The notes: generated by a model not told the origin, from the letters alone. A DNA stretch of 64,000 nt from Candidatus Chlorobium masyuteum (GCF_011601315.1 NZ_JAAORA010000002.1:558001-622000), one strand, 5' to 3'. Numbered from the stretch's first letter, positions 34,792 to 44,315 are shown. Numbers and translations: made by a program.

Positions 34792-34805
34792 AATCAAAAA
34801 AAATA

Positions 34806-35114
34806 TCAGTTGATCAGGTGATCTTCGCAAGCTTCACCCTCTTCAAGTGCGTCAAGAATGTCGTCGATTTTACCTTCACTGTCAATTTCGCCGTACCAGA
34901 AGTTTTCCGGATAAACGACAAGCACCGGGCCTTTTTCACAGAGGTTGAGGCACCCTGTTGCCGAGACGGCAACGTCGCTCATGCCGCGGTCGGCGAGCTC
35001 GCTTTCAATGTAGGGGATAAGGCTGAGCGACTCTTTTTTGTGGCAGATACCCTGGGGAGTGCCCTGTGCACGGAAGCTTGCGCAGACAAGAATGTGATGT
35101 TTTGGTTTGTCCAT
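34806..35114 (-). CDS. Thioredoxin-like [2Fe-2S] ferredoxin of the nif operon
   Basis: This 102-residue ferredoxin of the thioredoxin-like (Shethna/C. pasteurianum) type has cysteines at residues 11, 24, 55 and 59 in the spaced pattern C-x12-C ... C-x3-C (VCASF, GICHKK, GCLNLC) that binds a [2Fe-2S] cluster. A gene of this kind at the end of nif clusters is thought to help protect nitrogenase or donate electrons for cofactor assembly; which of these it does here is not known. It starts 40 nt after nifB and ends just before the operon terminator. Confidence 0.92.
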   Translation of the reverse strand: MDKPKHHILVCASFRAQGTPQGICHKKESLSLIPYIESELADRGMSDVAVSATGCLNLCEKGPVLVVYPENFWYGEIDSEGKIDDILDALEEGEACEDHLIN

Positions 35115-35154
35115 GATGTTTTTTTGTTTGGTTGTTTTTTCAGATCGTTTGATA

Positions 35155-36429
35155 TTACCCGCACCCGCCGCCTGTTCCGCTGCAGCTTGAACCGCAGGCG
35201 TGGATCTGGCTGCTTTTCATGAGATGTTTCAGGTCCTGGCCGCCAAAGACGCCGTAGACCGCCTCTTCAATGATCCCTTCGAGTACCATCACCTCTATGC
35301 CATGCTCGTTGAGTACCTTGGTCGGTGAACCACCAGCTCCATTGACGAGCAGTGCACGGCAGTCTTTGAGAATTCCGGCCAGTTCCTCCCACCGTTGCTG
35401 GCCGCCTCCGGTTGGGGGCGCTGTTCTTGAGTCAACCAGCACACACTCATTTTTGTCATAATCCATAGCGTATATCAGAAAGCGGTCGGCTTCACCAAGG
35501 TGCTGGTTGATCAGCACACCCTCCAGAGAGCTGACGGCAACAAAGGGCCGAACGTCCGTCGGGATTTTTGGAAGTGCTGCGGCTTCAGCCAGTTTCTGCA
35601 TCATCTCTTCGCTGTTGATCTCTCCGATTATGCCGACTGCATCGGCGCGGCAGCGGGCGCAGTGTTTCATCTGCGGCAGATATTCGCTTGTGGCTTTCTG
35701 GATTTCAGCAACCATGTCGAGAGATGGTTCCGGAATGTTTTCAAACACCGTCTCGGTTGTGCTGTAGTAAGGCATACAGTTCAGAATATCGGCACCAAGT
35801 TCAGCCACTTTCCGGGCAACTTCGATCACATGGGTATCGTTGATGCCGGGAATGATGATCGAGTTTACTTTTGCCGTTACACCGGCTTCCTTGAGCCGTT
35901 TGAGGGCCTCAAGCTGGTTGCCGATAAGCAATCTTGCGGCATCAATGTCGCGGTACATCTTCTTGTTATGGCGCACCCATGCATAGATTTCCGATCCGAT
36001 CTCAGGATCGATTGCATTGATGGTGATGGTGACATGGCTGACCTGAAGCTCGGCAAGTTCATCAATGTAAGGGAGCAGGTCAAGACCGTTGGTTGCCACA
36101 CAGAGCAGCATCTCGGGATATTTTGCCCTTACCAGCCGAAGGGTTTCCATGGTCTCGGTCGGGTTGGCGAACGGATCACCGGGACCGGCAATACCGACGA
36201 CGGCAATGTTCGGAGAGAGGATCATTGCCTGATCCAGATAGTGCATGGCCTGCTGGGGCGAGAGAATTTTACTCGTGACGCCCGGGCGGTTTTCATTCAT
36301 GCAATCAAATTTACGATTGCAGTAGTTGCACTGGATATTGCATTTCGGCGCAATAGGGAGGTGGATACGCCCGAACTTGTGGCGCGATGCATCGTTGAAA
36401 CAGGGGTGATTTGCGATTTTAAGTGTCAT
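35155..36429 (-). CDS. nifB: Nitrogenase cofactor biosynthesis protein NifB (radical SAM)
   Basis: NifB fuses two [4Fe-4S] clusters with a carbide and sulfur to make NifB-co, the core of FeMo-co. The radical-SAM motif is CNIQCNYC (Cys30, Cys34, Cys37), preceded by the conserved HPC at residues 8-10 and followed by NRKFDC. The C-terminal ~120 residues are a NifX/NafY-like domain (VSSLEGVLINQHLGEADRFLIYAM), so this is the long NifB form. The tail is unusually Cys/Gly-rich (HACGSSCSGTGGGCG), perhaps a metal site. It starts 13 nt after nifN. Confidence 0.97.
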   Translation of the reverse strand: MTLKIANHPCFNDASRHKFGRIHLPIAPKCNIQCNYCNRKFDCMNENRPGVTSKILSPQQAMHYLDQAMILSPNIAVVGIAGPGDPFANPTETMETLRLVRAKYPEMLLCVATNGLDLLPYIDELAELQVSHVTITINAIDPEIGSEIYAWVRHNKKMYRDIDAARLLIGNQLEALKRLKEAGVTAKVNSIIIPGINDTHVIEVARKVAELGADILNCMPYYSTTETVFENIPEPSLDMVAEIQKATSEYLPQMKHCARCRADAVGIIGEINSEEMMQKLAEAAALPKIPTDVRPFVAVSSLEGVLINQHLGEADRFLIYAMDYDKNECVLVDSRTAPPTGGGQQRWEELAGILKDCRALLVNGAGGSPTKVLNEHGIEVMVLEGIIEEAVYGVFGGQDLKHLMKSSQIHACGSSCSGTGGGCG

Positions 36430-36442
36430 GGTTTCCTCCCTT

Positions 36443-37795
36443 TTACATATAAGTATAGCCTATTGATGAAGCATTCTGCCGCTGTTCGATAACGGTGTTG
36501 ACAATCCGGTCAAAGAGCTCCTGGGTTCCTCTGTAGCCGATGTGATGCGCTCTCTGTCCGCCAAATCGATCATGAATCGGGAAGCCGATTCTGAGCAGCG
36601 GGATATTGTTTTTGCGTGACATGGTATAGCCTTTGCTGTTGCCGATCAGAAAATCCGGTTTCAGCACTTTAGCCTCATCCTCTATATCCATAAAGTCGAC
36701 CCCTTCACGCACCTTGATACCCTGTTCCTCCAGGTCGGGAATCAGTTCGATGAGCCGCTGTTTGAGCTGCCCGCTTTTTCCTCCCGAGGCGCAGAGCAGA
36801 GGCGTCATGCCGATTTCGCGAAGAAATGCGGTCATGGCTACAACAAGATCCTCCTCTCCGTAGAGGATTACTTTTTTCTCAAAGACATATTTGTGCCCAT
36901 CGGCATAGGCGTCAACCAGACGGCGGCGCTCATCCTCATATTTTTCCGGCCGGGGTTGCTCTGTCAGGGTTTCGAGCAGATCGAAAAACTTGTCGCTCTC
37001 CTTGATGCCGATCGGCAGAGAGAGCTTGTGGCGTGGTACGCCAAAAGCCCCTTCAAGATACCCGGCCGCCGATTTTGAATCAGCAAGCGTTGAGGTGAAC
37101 TCAATGCTTGCTGTTGCTTTTCCGGCATTTGCTATAGCGCTTGCCGGAGTTCCTCCCGGCGGAATACGGTGGTACTCACCCCAGGGGCCGCCATCCATTG
37201 TCTGTGAATAGTCCGGCAGGAGCATGCAGGGGAGCCTGAAATCAGTGAAGATCTCCTTGAGGTAGCGCAGATCTGCCGGCGAAACCATGTTCGGGAACAT
37301 ATTGACAAGGTTCTGCCGCTCTCCCTTCTCTGCCAATGTCTCGACGGTAGCCCTTACCGCAGCATGGAACCCGTCGATATGACTGCCCTGATAGCTTGGT
37401 GTTGAAGCATGAATCATGATCGGCATGGGGGAGCCGTTTCTGTACGTCTTTGTATACTCCCTCAGGATCATGGGCACGTCATCACCTATGGTTTCGCTCA
37501 GGCAGGTCGTTGCTATGCCGATAACTTCCGGTTTGTACTGCGCAGTGACGTTTTTCAGGCCGACCTGCAGGTTATGGCTGCCGCCGAAAACCGCGCTCTC
37601 TTCATGGAAGTTGGACGAAGCGATATCAATCGGTTCCTTGTAGTGGCTGATCAGGTAACGGCGAATGTAGGTAGCGCACCCCTGGGAGCCATGGAGGAAC
37701 GGCACGCAGTTCTCTATGCCGCGGAATGCAAGGCATGCTCCGAGCGGGTTGCAGAGCTTGCAGGCATTCTGTGTTGCTGTTTTTGCGTGTTTCAA
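36443..37795 (-). CDS. nifN: Nitrogenase cofactor scaffold subunit NifN
   Basis: NifN pairs with NifE as the scaffold on which NifB-co matures to FeMo-co by addition of molybdenum and homocitrate. The 450-residue protein is homologous to NifK: QNACKLCNPLGACLAFRGIENCVPFLHGSQGC at the start carries the cluster cysteines, and TTCLSETIGDD and TPSYQGSHIDGF follow. Its start overlaps the nifE stop by 4 nt. The C-terminal IGNSKGYTMSRKNNIPLLRIGFPIHDR is typical of NifN. Confidence 0.96.
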   Translation of the reverse strand: MKHAKTATQNACKLCNPLGACLAFRGIENCVPFLHGSQGCATYIRRYLISHYKEPIDIASSNFHEESAVFGGSHNLQVGLKNVTAQYKPEVIGIATTCLSETIGDDVPMILREYTKTYRNGSPMPIMIHASTPSYQGSHIDGFHAAVRATVETLAEKGERQNLVNMFPNMVSPADLRYLKEIFTDFRLPCMLLPDYSQTMDGGPWGEYHRIPPGGTPASAIANAGKATASIEFTSTLADSKSAAGYLEGAFGVPRHKLSLPIGIKESDKFFDLLETLTEQPRPEKYEDERRRLVDAYADGHKYVFEKKVILYGEEDLVVAMTAFLREIGMTPLLCASGGKSGQLKQRLIELIPDLEEQGIKVREGVDFMDIEDEAKVLKPDFLIGNSKGYTMSRKNNIPLLRIGFPIHDRFGGQRAHHIGYRGTQELFDRIVNTVIEQRQNASSIGYTYM

Positions 37796-39153
37796 CGGTT
37801 ACCTCCTTTTCTTGGAGCGAACTGCCATACCGGACTCATGACCGACTGGTAGACCTCCAGTGCAAAATTGTACATACCGACAAATCCGGCGAGAGGAATT
37901 TTTCTCTCATGGTTATGATCGCAGAATCCGATGCCGAGCTTGAAGGCAATAGGACGCTCCTTGACGCCACCGATGAGCAGGTCGGCCTCTTTTTCAAGGA
38001 TGAATTTCGAGAGTTCAACGGGGTTTGAGTCGTCCACGATAACCGTACCCTCATCGCACATCTCCTTGAGCCGCCGGTAATCATCTTTATTGCCAGTCTG
38101 CGATCCGGCAAGTACAACCGACATGCCGATTGAACGCAGGGCTTTGATAAGAGAGAATGTTTTAAATGCGCCGCCGACATAGATGGCTGCTTTTTTGCCG
38201 GTCAGTGCTTTTTTGAATTTCTGCAGTTCAGGGTAAAGCTTTTTTACCTCCTCACTGACGACCTGCTTTGCTGCTTCCATGATTTCCGGATGCTCCGGAA
38301 AATGGAGAGCAACATCGTAGAGCGATTTTGACATGTCTTCAATACCGAAGTAGGATACCCTGATATAGGGAATACCATATTTCTCCTCCATATCCTTGGC
38401 AAGCGAAGTCATGGAGCCGGAGCACTGCACAACATTAAGTGAAGCCCCGTGGGCACGCTTTACCGCATCAATACGACCGTCACCGGTCAGGGTGGAGACA
38501 ACCTCGATACCCATTCTTTCATAATACTTTCTGATAATCCATGCCTCGCCGGCAAGGTTGAATTCACCGAGGATGTTTATGCTCTGTTTACTGATCCCTT
38601 CGGTTGATCCTGTGCCGATCAGCTTCATCAGGGCAAAGCAGGCAGCTTTGTAGCCGTCTTTTTTGGTTCCCTTGAACCCTTCGGAGTGAACCGGCAGTAC
38701 AGGAATTCCTGTTTCTGCGGCAACTTTTTTGCATACCGCGTCTATATCGTCACCGATAAGGCCGACAATGCAGGTCGAATAGATAAAGGCAGCCTTCGGT
38801 TTATACTGCTCAATCAGTTCAATGAGTGATAAATAGAGTTTTTTTTCACCGCCGTAAATGACGTCCATCTCCTGCAGGTCGGTGGAAAAACTTAACCGGT
38901 GCAGTTCAGGTCCTGATGATACGGCTCCACGGATGTCCCAGGTATATGCGGCACACCCTATCGGCCCGTGAACAATATGAATGGCATCGGCCACTGGATA
39001 GAGCACGACCCTTGATCCACAGAAGACGCAGGCTCGCTGGCTTACTGACCCGGAAAGACTGGAGGTTTCGCAAGCTATATCGGAGGTCTCAATACCCCCC
39101 TTTTTTTCGAAAACCTGCTTCTCTCTTCCCTCAAGAATACCAATATGTTCCAT
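37792..39153 (-). CDS. nifE: Nitrogenase cofactor scaffold subunit NifE
   Basis: NifE is the NifD-like subunit of the NifEN scaffold. From ATG 39153 (preceded by AGGAG at good spacing) it has 453 residues. Conserved parts are RACVFCGSRVVLYPVADAIHIVHGPIGCAAYTWD, STDLQEMDVIYGGEKKL, STCIVGLIGDD and the C-terminal GFVGMYNFALEVY. The gap to nifK is 249 nt and holds copy 3 of the 143-bp element, a shared short motif and a hairpin (CTCCCGG 39196-39202 / CCGGGAG 39208-39214), so expression of nifEN may be uncoupled from nifHDK. Confidence 0.96.
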   Translation of the reverse strand: MEHIGILEGREKQVFEKKGGIETSDIACETSSLSGSVSQRACVFCGSRVVLYPVADAIHIVHGPIGCAAYTWDIRGAVSSGPELHRLSFSTDLQEMDVIYGGEKKLYLSLIELIEQYKPKAAFIYSTCIVGLIGDDIDAVCKKVAAETGIPVLPVHSEGFKGTKKDGYKAACFALMKLIGTGSTEGISKQSINILGEFNLAGEAWIIRKYYERMGIEVVSTLTGDGRIDAVKRAHGASLNVVQCSGSMTSLAKDMEEKYGIPYIRVSYFGIEDMSKSLYDVALHFPEHPEIMEAAKQVVSEEVKKLYPELQKFKKALTGKKAAIYVGGAFKTFSLIKALRSIGMSVVLAGSQTGNKDDYRRLKEMCDEGTVIVDDSNPVELSKFILEKEADLLIGGVKERPIAFKLGIGFCDHNHERKIPLAGFVGMYNFALEVYQSVMSPVWQFAPRKGGNR

Positions 39154-39216
39154 AGCCGCTACTCCTGATAAAAATGTTGTCCTTTTCCAGGACACCTCCC
39201 GGCAAAACCGGGAGAT

Positions 39217-39257
39217 TTATTCGTCCTATAGGTCGTTGTAGTACCTGATCTTTCTTT
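39217..39257 (-). repeat. Short split motif shared with the hypF-hypC gap
   Basis: TTATTCGTCCT (39217-39227), four other bases, then GTCGTTGTAGT (39232-39242) is identical in both halves and spacing to 10922-10947. It lies directly between copy 3 of the 143-bp element and the nifE leader hairpin. Confidence 0.6.
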
Positions 39258-39400
39258 GGGGGCCGCTATTTGTTGTCGTGAGCGTTTTGAGTGCAAGGCG
39301 GACGGAGCGCAGAAACCGGAGTGTACACGCGAGTACATGAGGATTTCGACCACCGTCCAACGAAGCAATCAAATCGCGGAACAAATAAATAGCGGTTCCC
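39258..39400 (-). repeat. 143-bp palindromic post-stop element, copy 3 (within the nif operon)
   Basis: The length and core match copies 1 and 2. The arms are CCGCTATTT (39263-39271) / AAATAGCGG (39387-39395), extended by G/C pairs at the ends with two G-T oppositions between. The centre is TGTAC-N6-GTACA. It starts 2 bp after the nifK stop codon (39403-39405) in the direction of transcription. It is the only copy inside an operon whose products must be made in defined ratio. Confidence 0.9.
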
Positions 39401-39402
39401 TG

Positions 39403-40785
39403 TTACATCACCAGTTCAAACTTCTCCTCCAACGCATCCCTATCCTGGCGATCCAGAATCGCGGTCAGGATCTTCTCTACCAGCCTCAAGCCGCCGCTGT
39501 ACCCGACACTCGGGAAGTAGCTGTGGCCGATACGGTCGAGAATCGGGAAACCGAAACGGATGAACGGCACATCTTCGTCACGGGCCATGTACTTGCCGTA
39601 GGTGTTGCCGATCAGCAAGTCAACCGGTTCATTCTTCATCCACTGATGCAAAAGGAACATGTCTGCACCAATACCATTCTTGAATTTTGTCTCCGGTGAG
39701 CGTTCATCAAGAATCTGGCGCATCTGTTTTTCAAAACGCTGCCCGGGTGTGCCGCTGACAATCTGAACCGGCTTCATATTCAGGTCGAGCAGGAACTCGG
39801 TCAGAGGAATGATCTGGTCGGGGTCGCCGAAGAGCGCAACTCTTTTCCCGTAGAGGTACTGCTCCATATCGGCAATAACATCGACAAGACGTCCCCGGTC
39901 AGCAGTGATCTCATCAGGTACCGTTACATTTCCGGCCTTGCTGAGTGCCATGATGAAGCGGTCTGTTGCTCTGAGGCCTATCGGCATGTCAAGCGTTTCA
40001 AACGGCACCTTGCACTTTTTCTCCAGGGCAATGGCCGCCGGTTCAGCGCTGATGCTTCCGAGAGCAAGCGAAGAGAGGCTGTCGCCGGTGCTCTGAAGCT
40101 CCGCAATAGTTGTGCCGCCTTTCGGGTAGAAGACATGGGTTCCGGTCTGCGGTGCATCAAGCACGTCAGAGGTGTCCGGGAAGAGCACAATGTTTACGCC
40201 GAGCTCTTTTGACAGACGCTTGATTTCGCGCATGTCCGAAGGCTCCATCCACCCGGCAATAATGTTGATCTGGTTTTTCTTGCTGCCGGTTGAAACCGCA
40301 AACTGTTCAGCTATGCCGGTTACCATGTTTGCATAACCGGTAACGTGTGAACCGATAAAGCTTGGTGTGCTGGCGAAAATGACATGCTTGCCTTCCGGGA
40401 TTTTGCCGTCATCCCTTGCTTTTCTTGTGATCTGCTGCAAGTCATCACCGATAGTCTCACTCAGGCAGGTAGAGTGGACGGCAATGATATCAGGATCATA
40501 GACCGAAAAGATGGTTTCGATTGCAGCCAGCAGGTTTGCCTGGCCTCCGAACACCGATGCACCTTCGGTAAAAGAACTGGTAGCCGCCATTACAGGCTCT
40601 TTGTAGTGGCGGGTGAGGGTGCTGCGATGATAGGAGCAGCACCCCTGAGAGCCGTGGCTGTGAGGCAGACAGCCGTGAACACCGAGTGCGGCATACATCG
40701 CGCCGATCGGCTGGCAGGTTTTTGCCGGGTTGATCGTCAACCCTTCACGCTCTTTAACCTCTTTTGTCGTATGTCTTAGTAGCAT
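39403..40785 (-). CDS. nifK: Nitrogenase molybdenum-iron protein beta chain NifK
   Basis: NifK with NifD forms the alpha2-beta2 MoFe protein; the P-cluster lies at their interface. From ATG 40785 the protein has 460 residues. P-cluster ligand regions are visible: INPAKTCQPIGAMYAALG, VHGCLPHSHGSQGCCSYHR and STCLSETIGDD. The frame is open to 40845 (inside the nifD end), but the family starts at MLLRHTTKEV and GGAG lies about 11 nt upstream. It is the short type of NifK without the long N-terminal extension, as in other green sulfur bacteria and clostridia. Confidence 0.97.
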   Translation of the reverse strand: MLLRHTTKEVKEREGLTINPAKTCQPIGAMYAALGVHGCLPHSHGSQGCCSYHRSTLTRHYKEPVMAATSSFTEGASVFGGQANLLAAIETIFSVYDPDIIAVHSTCLSETIGDDLQQITRKARDDGKIPEGKHVIFASTPSFIGSHVTGYANMVTGIAEQFAVSTGSKKNQINIIAGWMEPSDMREIKRLSKELGVNIVLFPDTSDVLDAPQTGTHVFYPKGGTTIAELQSTGDSLSSLALGSISAEPAAIALEKKCKVPFETLDMPIGLRATDRFIMALSKAGNVTVPDEITADRGRLVDVIADMEQYLYGKRVALFGDPDQIIPLTEFLLDLNMKPVQIVSGTPGQRFEKQMRQILDERSPETKFKNGIGADMFLLHQWMKNEPVDLLIGNTYGKYMARDEDVPFIRFGFPILDRIGHSYFPSVGYSGGLRLVEKILTAILDRQDRDALEEKFELVM

Positions 40786-40810
40786 AATGGAATAATCTCC
40801 GTTTTCCTGA

Positions 40811-42445
40811 TTACTGTGTAACGTAAGTGGCTTCGAGCGCTGCACCGTTTCCGGCTTTTTCCCATGGAGCCTTGATCAGCTTCCATACCGGGTTGTTCAC
40901 CATGCGATCGATATCTTTATAGAAGTTCACTGCACCCTCAAAGCCTGTATATGGTCCGCCGTAGTCGTAGCTGTGAAGCTGCTTCAACGGAACACCCATC
41001 TTCTGTACCACATACTTCTCCTTGATGCCTGCGCAGAAAATATCGGGTTTGTAGATCTCGATCAGCTTTTCAGACTCGTAGTGGCTGAGGTCATCGACTA
41101 CGAGAGACTTTTTGGTCATCTGCTTCATCATGCCTTCGTAGCCATTGATCTCAAGACCCTTCTCCTTAAGCGCCGCGAGTTCCGCTTCGGTTTTTCTCGG
41201 ATTGTAGAGTTCCGGATCAGGCAAAACCTTCAGCTCCTCGATATTCTTGCTGTCGGCATCGATCTTGATGTTTGGCAGCACATCCCGGCCTTCATAGTCA
41301 TCACGGTGAGCAAACTCATAACCCGCAGCAACCGTTGTCATGCCAAGTTCGGTAAAGAGATCCTGGTAGTGATGGGCGCGTGAACCGCCGACAAAGAGCA
41401 TCGCAGTTTTTCCTGTCGTGCGAGGCAGGATTTCATCAATGATCGCCTTTACCTTCGGCATCTCCTCGGCAATTACCGCTTCAACGCGTGCCTTCAGCTC
41501 TTCATCATCAAAGTACTCGGCAATTTTTCTCAATGACTTTGCTGACGACTCGGCACCGACAAAACTGACCTTCATCCACGGGATTCCATACTTGGTCTCC
41601 ATCATGTCACCCATGTAGTTGATTGATCGGTGACACTGGATCACGTTAAGATCAGCAGTGTGAGAGTTTTCAAGCTGCTTCACCGTTGAGTTGCCGCTGA
41701 ACGATGAGACCAGTGTCAGACCTGCTTTCTCGAAAATGCGCTCGATTTCAAACGCATCACCGCCAATGTTGTATTCACCCAGAAGGTTCAGTTTGAACTT
41801 GCCTTCACTCGGGGTGTTGTCGCGGCCAACCATGTGCTTGAAAACACCGTTGTTGGCGATGTGGTGGCCTGCCGACTGGCTGACGCCCCTGTACCCTTCA
41901 CAACTGAAACCGAAAACGTTGCAGTCGCCGAGTTTTTCCTTCATCTCTCTCGATGCTGCATGAACGTCATCACCGATCAGACCAACCGGACAGGTCGAAA
42001 AAATAGCGATGGATTTCGGATGAAAGAGGTCGTAAGCCTCCTGGATAGCCTGTTTCAGCTTCTTTTCACCACCGAAAACAATATTCTCCTCCTGCATGTC
42101 AGTTGAAAAACAGTAGGGAATGAAGTTGGCATCCATCAATGACTCGGTTCTCGTCTGGTTACGGCGGGTCATCCATGCATAAAAACTGCACCCGATCGGG
42201 CCGTGAACGATGTTGACGATATCACGGGTAGGTCCGAGTACCACACCTTTACAACCGGCATAGGAGCAGCCGCGCTGTGTGATGATTCCCGGAACGGTAC
42301 GGACGTTGGCCTGTACTTCCGGAATGATTTGAGGATCGTTAACAATAATCGACTTTGCCCGCTTTTTTGCGACCTTGGTCGGATATCTTTGTATCAGCTC
42401 CTCCCTAACCTGGGAAGGATCCGGAAAATGTGTGTTCGCCTCCAT
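40811..42445 (-). CDS. nifD: Nitrogenase molybdenum-iron protein alpha chain NifD
   Basis: NifD carries FeMo-co, where N2 is reduced. The 544-residue protein has P-cluster cysteines in TQRGCSYAGCKGVVLGP and HGPIGCSFYAW, and the later CPVGLIGDD. The cofactor ligands Cys (IGCS/ NVIQCHRSINYM region with the His-Arg-Ser motif) and the C-terminal His in QLHSYDYGGPYTGFEGAVNF are in place. The ~50-residue segment around 415-465 (DSKNIEELKVLPDPELYNPRKTEAEL) is the insertion typical of the strictly anaerobic group of Mo-nitrogenases. It follows nifI2 by 37 nt. Confidence 0.97.
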   Translation of the reverse strand: MEANTHFPDPSQVREELIQRYPTKVAKKRAKSIIVNDPQIIPEVQANVRTVPGIITQRGCSYAGCKGVVLGPTRDIVNIVHGPIGCSFYAWMTRRNQTRTESLMDANFIPYCFSTDMQEENIVFGGEKKLKQAIQEAYDLFHPKSIAIFSTCPVGLIGDDVHAASREMKEKLGDCNVFGFSCEGYRGVSQSAGHHIANNGVFKHMVGRDNTPSEGKFKLNLLGEYNIGGDAFEIERIFEKAGLTLVSSFSGNSTVKQLENSHTADLNVIQCHRSINYMGDMMETKYGIPWMKVSFVGAESSAKSLRKIAEYFDDEELKARVEAVIAEEMPKVKAIIDEILPRTTGKTAMLFVGGSRAHHYQDLFTELGMTTVAAGYEFAHRDDYEGRDVLPNIKIDADSKNIEELKVLPDPELYNPRKTEAELAALKEKGLEINGYEGMMKQMTKKSLVVDDLSHYESEKLIEIYKPDIFCAGIKEKYVVQKMGVPLKQLHSYDYGGPYTGFEGAVNFYKDIDRMVNNPVWKLIKAPWEKAGNGAALEATYVTQ

Positions 42446-42482
42446 GTAACTCTCTCCTTTTACACCTGTTAAATGTTCTGCA

Positions 42483-42860
42483 TTAATTCAGCGCTTCGTC
42501 GCCTGCTTCACCGGTTCTAATTCTTAGAGTTTCGACAATTGGTGTCACAAAGATTTTTCCGTCACCGGGATTGCCGGTCTGGTTGGTCTTGATGATGGTC
42601 TCAATTGCCATGCTGCACAACTCATCAGGAACGACGATGGTCAGAATTCTTTTTGCCACCAGCCTCGGTGCACCGCCAAGTTGAGCGATTGCCTCCGGAT
42701 GTCCTGCTTCGGCCCCCTTGAGAATGTCGAAATGAACCTGGCCTTTTCCCCGACCCATAACCCTTCCGGTTGCGGTGAATGCAGGGATGCCTGCATCGAT
42801 AAGCGCCTTTTTGGTTTCATTTACCTTGTTGATCCGGATTACTGAAATAATCTCTTTCAT
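42483..42860 (-). CDS. nifI2: Nitrogenase PII-like regulator NifI2
   Basis: NifI2 with NifI1 forms a PII-type complex that switches off nitrogenase activity by binding the MoFe protein when ammonia is added. The 125-residue protein shows the PII fold (MKEIISVIRINKVNETKKALIDAGIPAFTATGRVMGRGKG) and the C-terminal GDGKIFVTPIVETLRIRTGE. Compared with GlnB it has an altered T-loop without the uridylylated Tyr51 context, as is usual for NifI. It overlaps nifI1 by 1 nt. Confidence 0.95.
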   Translation of the reverse strand: MKEIISVIRINKVNETKKALIDAGIPAFTATGRVMGRGKGQVHFDILKGAEAGHPEAIAQLGGAPRLVAKRILTIVVPDELCSMAIETIIKTNQTGNPGDGKIFVTPIVETLRIRTGEAGDEALN

Positions 42861-43213
42861 CAGGCCTCCTTTGTTGCGAGCAACGGTTCGGTCTCTTTTT
42901 CACCGCTGCTGATGGTGTAGACCTCTTCGACACTTGAAATAAAGATCTTGCCGTCACCGAATTTTCCTTCACCGCTTGACTTTGCATTCTCGATGATGGC
43001 CCGGATCACGAAATCCTTGTCATTATCCGGAACCACCACAATCAGCATCTCTTTGGGGATTTCATCATAGACAACATCACCGACACGAAGTCCGCGCTGC
43101 TTTCCACGTCCGACAACCGAGATTTTTGTAACAGCCGGGAAGCCTGCTTCAAGCAGCCCCTGCATGACCTGATGTACCTTTTCCGGCCTTACGATTGTTC
43201 TGATCATTAACAT
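42860..43213 (-). CDS. nifI1: Nitrogenase PII-like regulator NifI1
   Basis: This first PII-like protein, located between nifH and nifD, is the arrangement found in archaea, clostridia and green sulfur bacteria. The 117-residue protein has MIRTIVRPEKVHQVMQGLLEAGFPAVTKISVVGRGKQ and GEGKFGDGKIFISSVEEVYTISSG. The ATG at 43213 has GGAG about 9 nt upstream; a second ATG at 43207 is possible. With NifI2 it gives 2-oxoglutarate/ATP-sensitive, post-translational control of nitrogenase. Confidence 0.95.
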   Translation of the reverse strand: MLMIRTIVRPEKVHQVMQGLLEAGFPAVTKISVVGRGKQRGLRVGDVVYDEIPKEMLIVVVPDNDKDFVIRAIIENAKSSGEGKFGDGKIFISSVEEVYTISSGEKETEPLLATKEA

Positions 43214-43233
43214 GTGTGTGTACTCCGTGTTTA

Positions 43234-44118
<885 letters not shown>

Positions 44119-44145
44119 TTAACCTGAATAGTTATGATATTAGTT

Positions 44146-44162
44146 AGCAATATGCGTGCCAG
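44146..44162 (-). promoter_or_regulatory. Sigma-54 promoter of the nif operon
   Basis: Read on the minus strand, TGGCACG (44161-44155), four bases, then TTGCT (44150-44146) matches the -24/-12 consensus of RpoN promoters at every invariant position. Transcription should start near 44135, giving a 5' leader of about 77 nt. Just downstream, TTCAGGT (44101-44107) and ACCTGAA (44122-44128) form an inverted repeat near the expected start that may be a repressor site. Confidence 0.88.
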
Positions 44163-44315
44163 ACTTCGTGTTTTTATCAGAATGGTTGAAGCGCGGGAAC
44201 AGGGGCGCTCATAACCCCGCACAGGGAGAGGGTTTCGGGGTTTTCTGTGAAGGTGAATTTCTTATAACGCATTTTAAATTATAGGTTAGCAGCTCTTTAC
44301 CTGGGTTAGTAATCG

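Noticed and set aside
35500-36492. A 330-codon plus-strand open frame opposite nifB
   Set aside because: It is antisense to nifB, and its sequence has no recognisable fold. Long antisense frames are expected in genes with this codon bias.
40811-42445. Alternative (vanadium or iron-only) nitrogenase
   Set aside because: There is no delta-subunit gene (vnfG/anfG), and nifENBV with modABCD are present, so Mo-nitrogenase fits.
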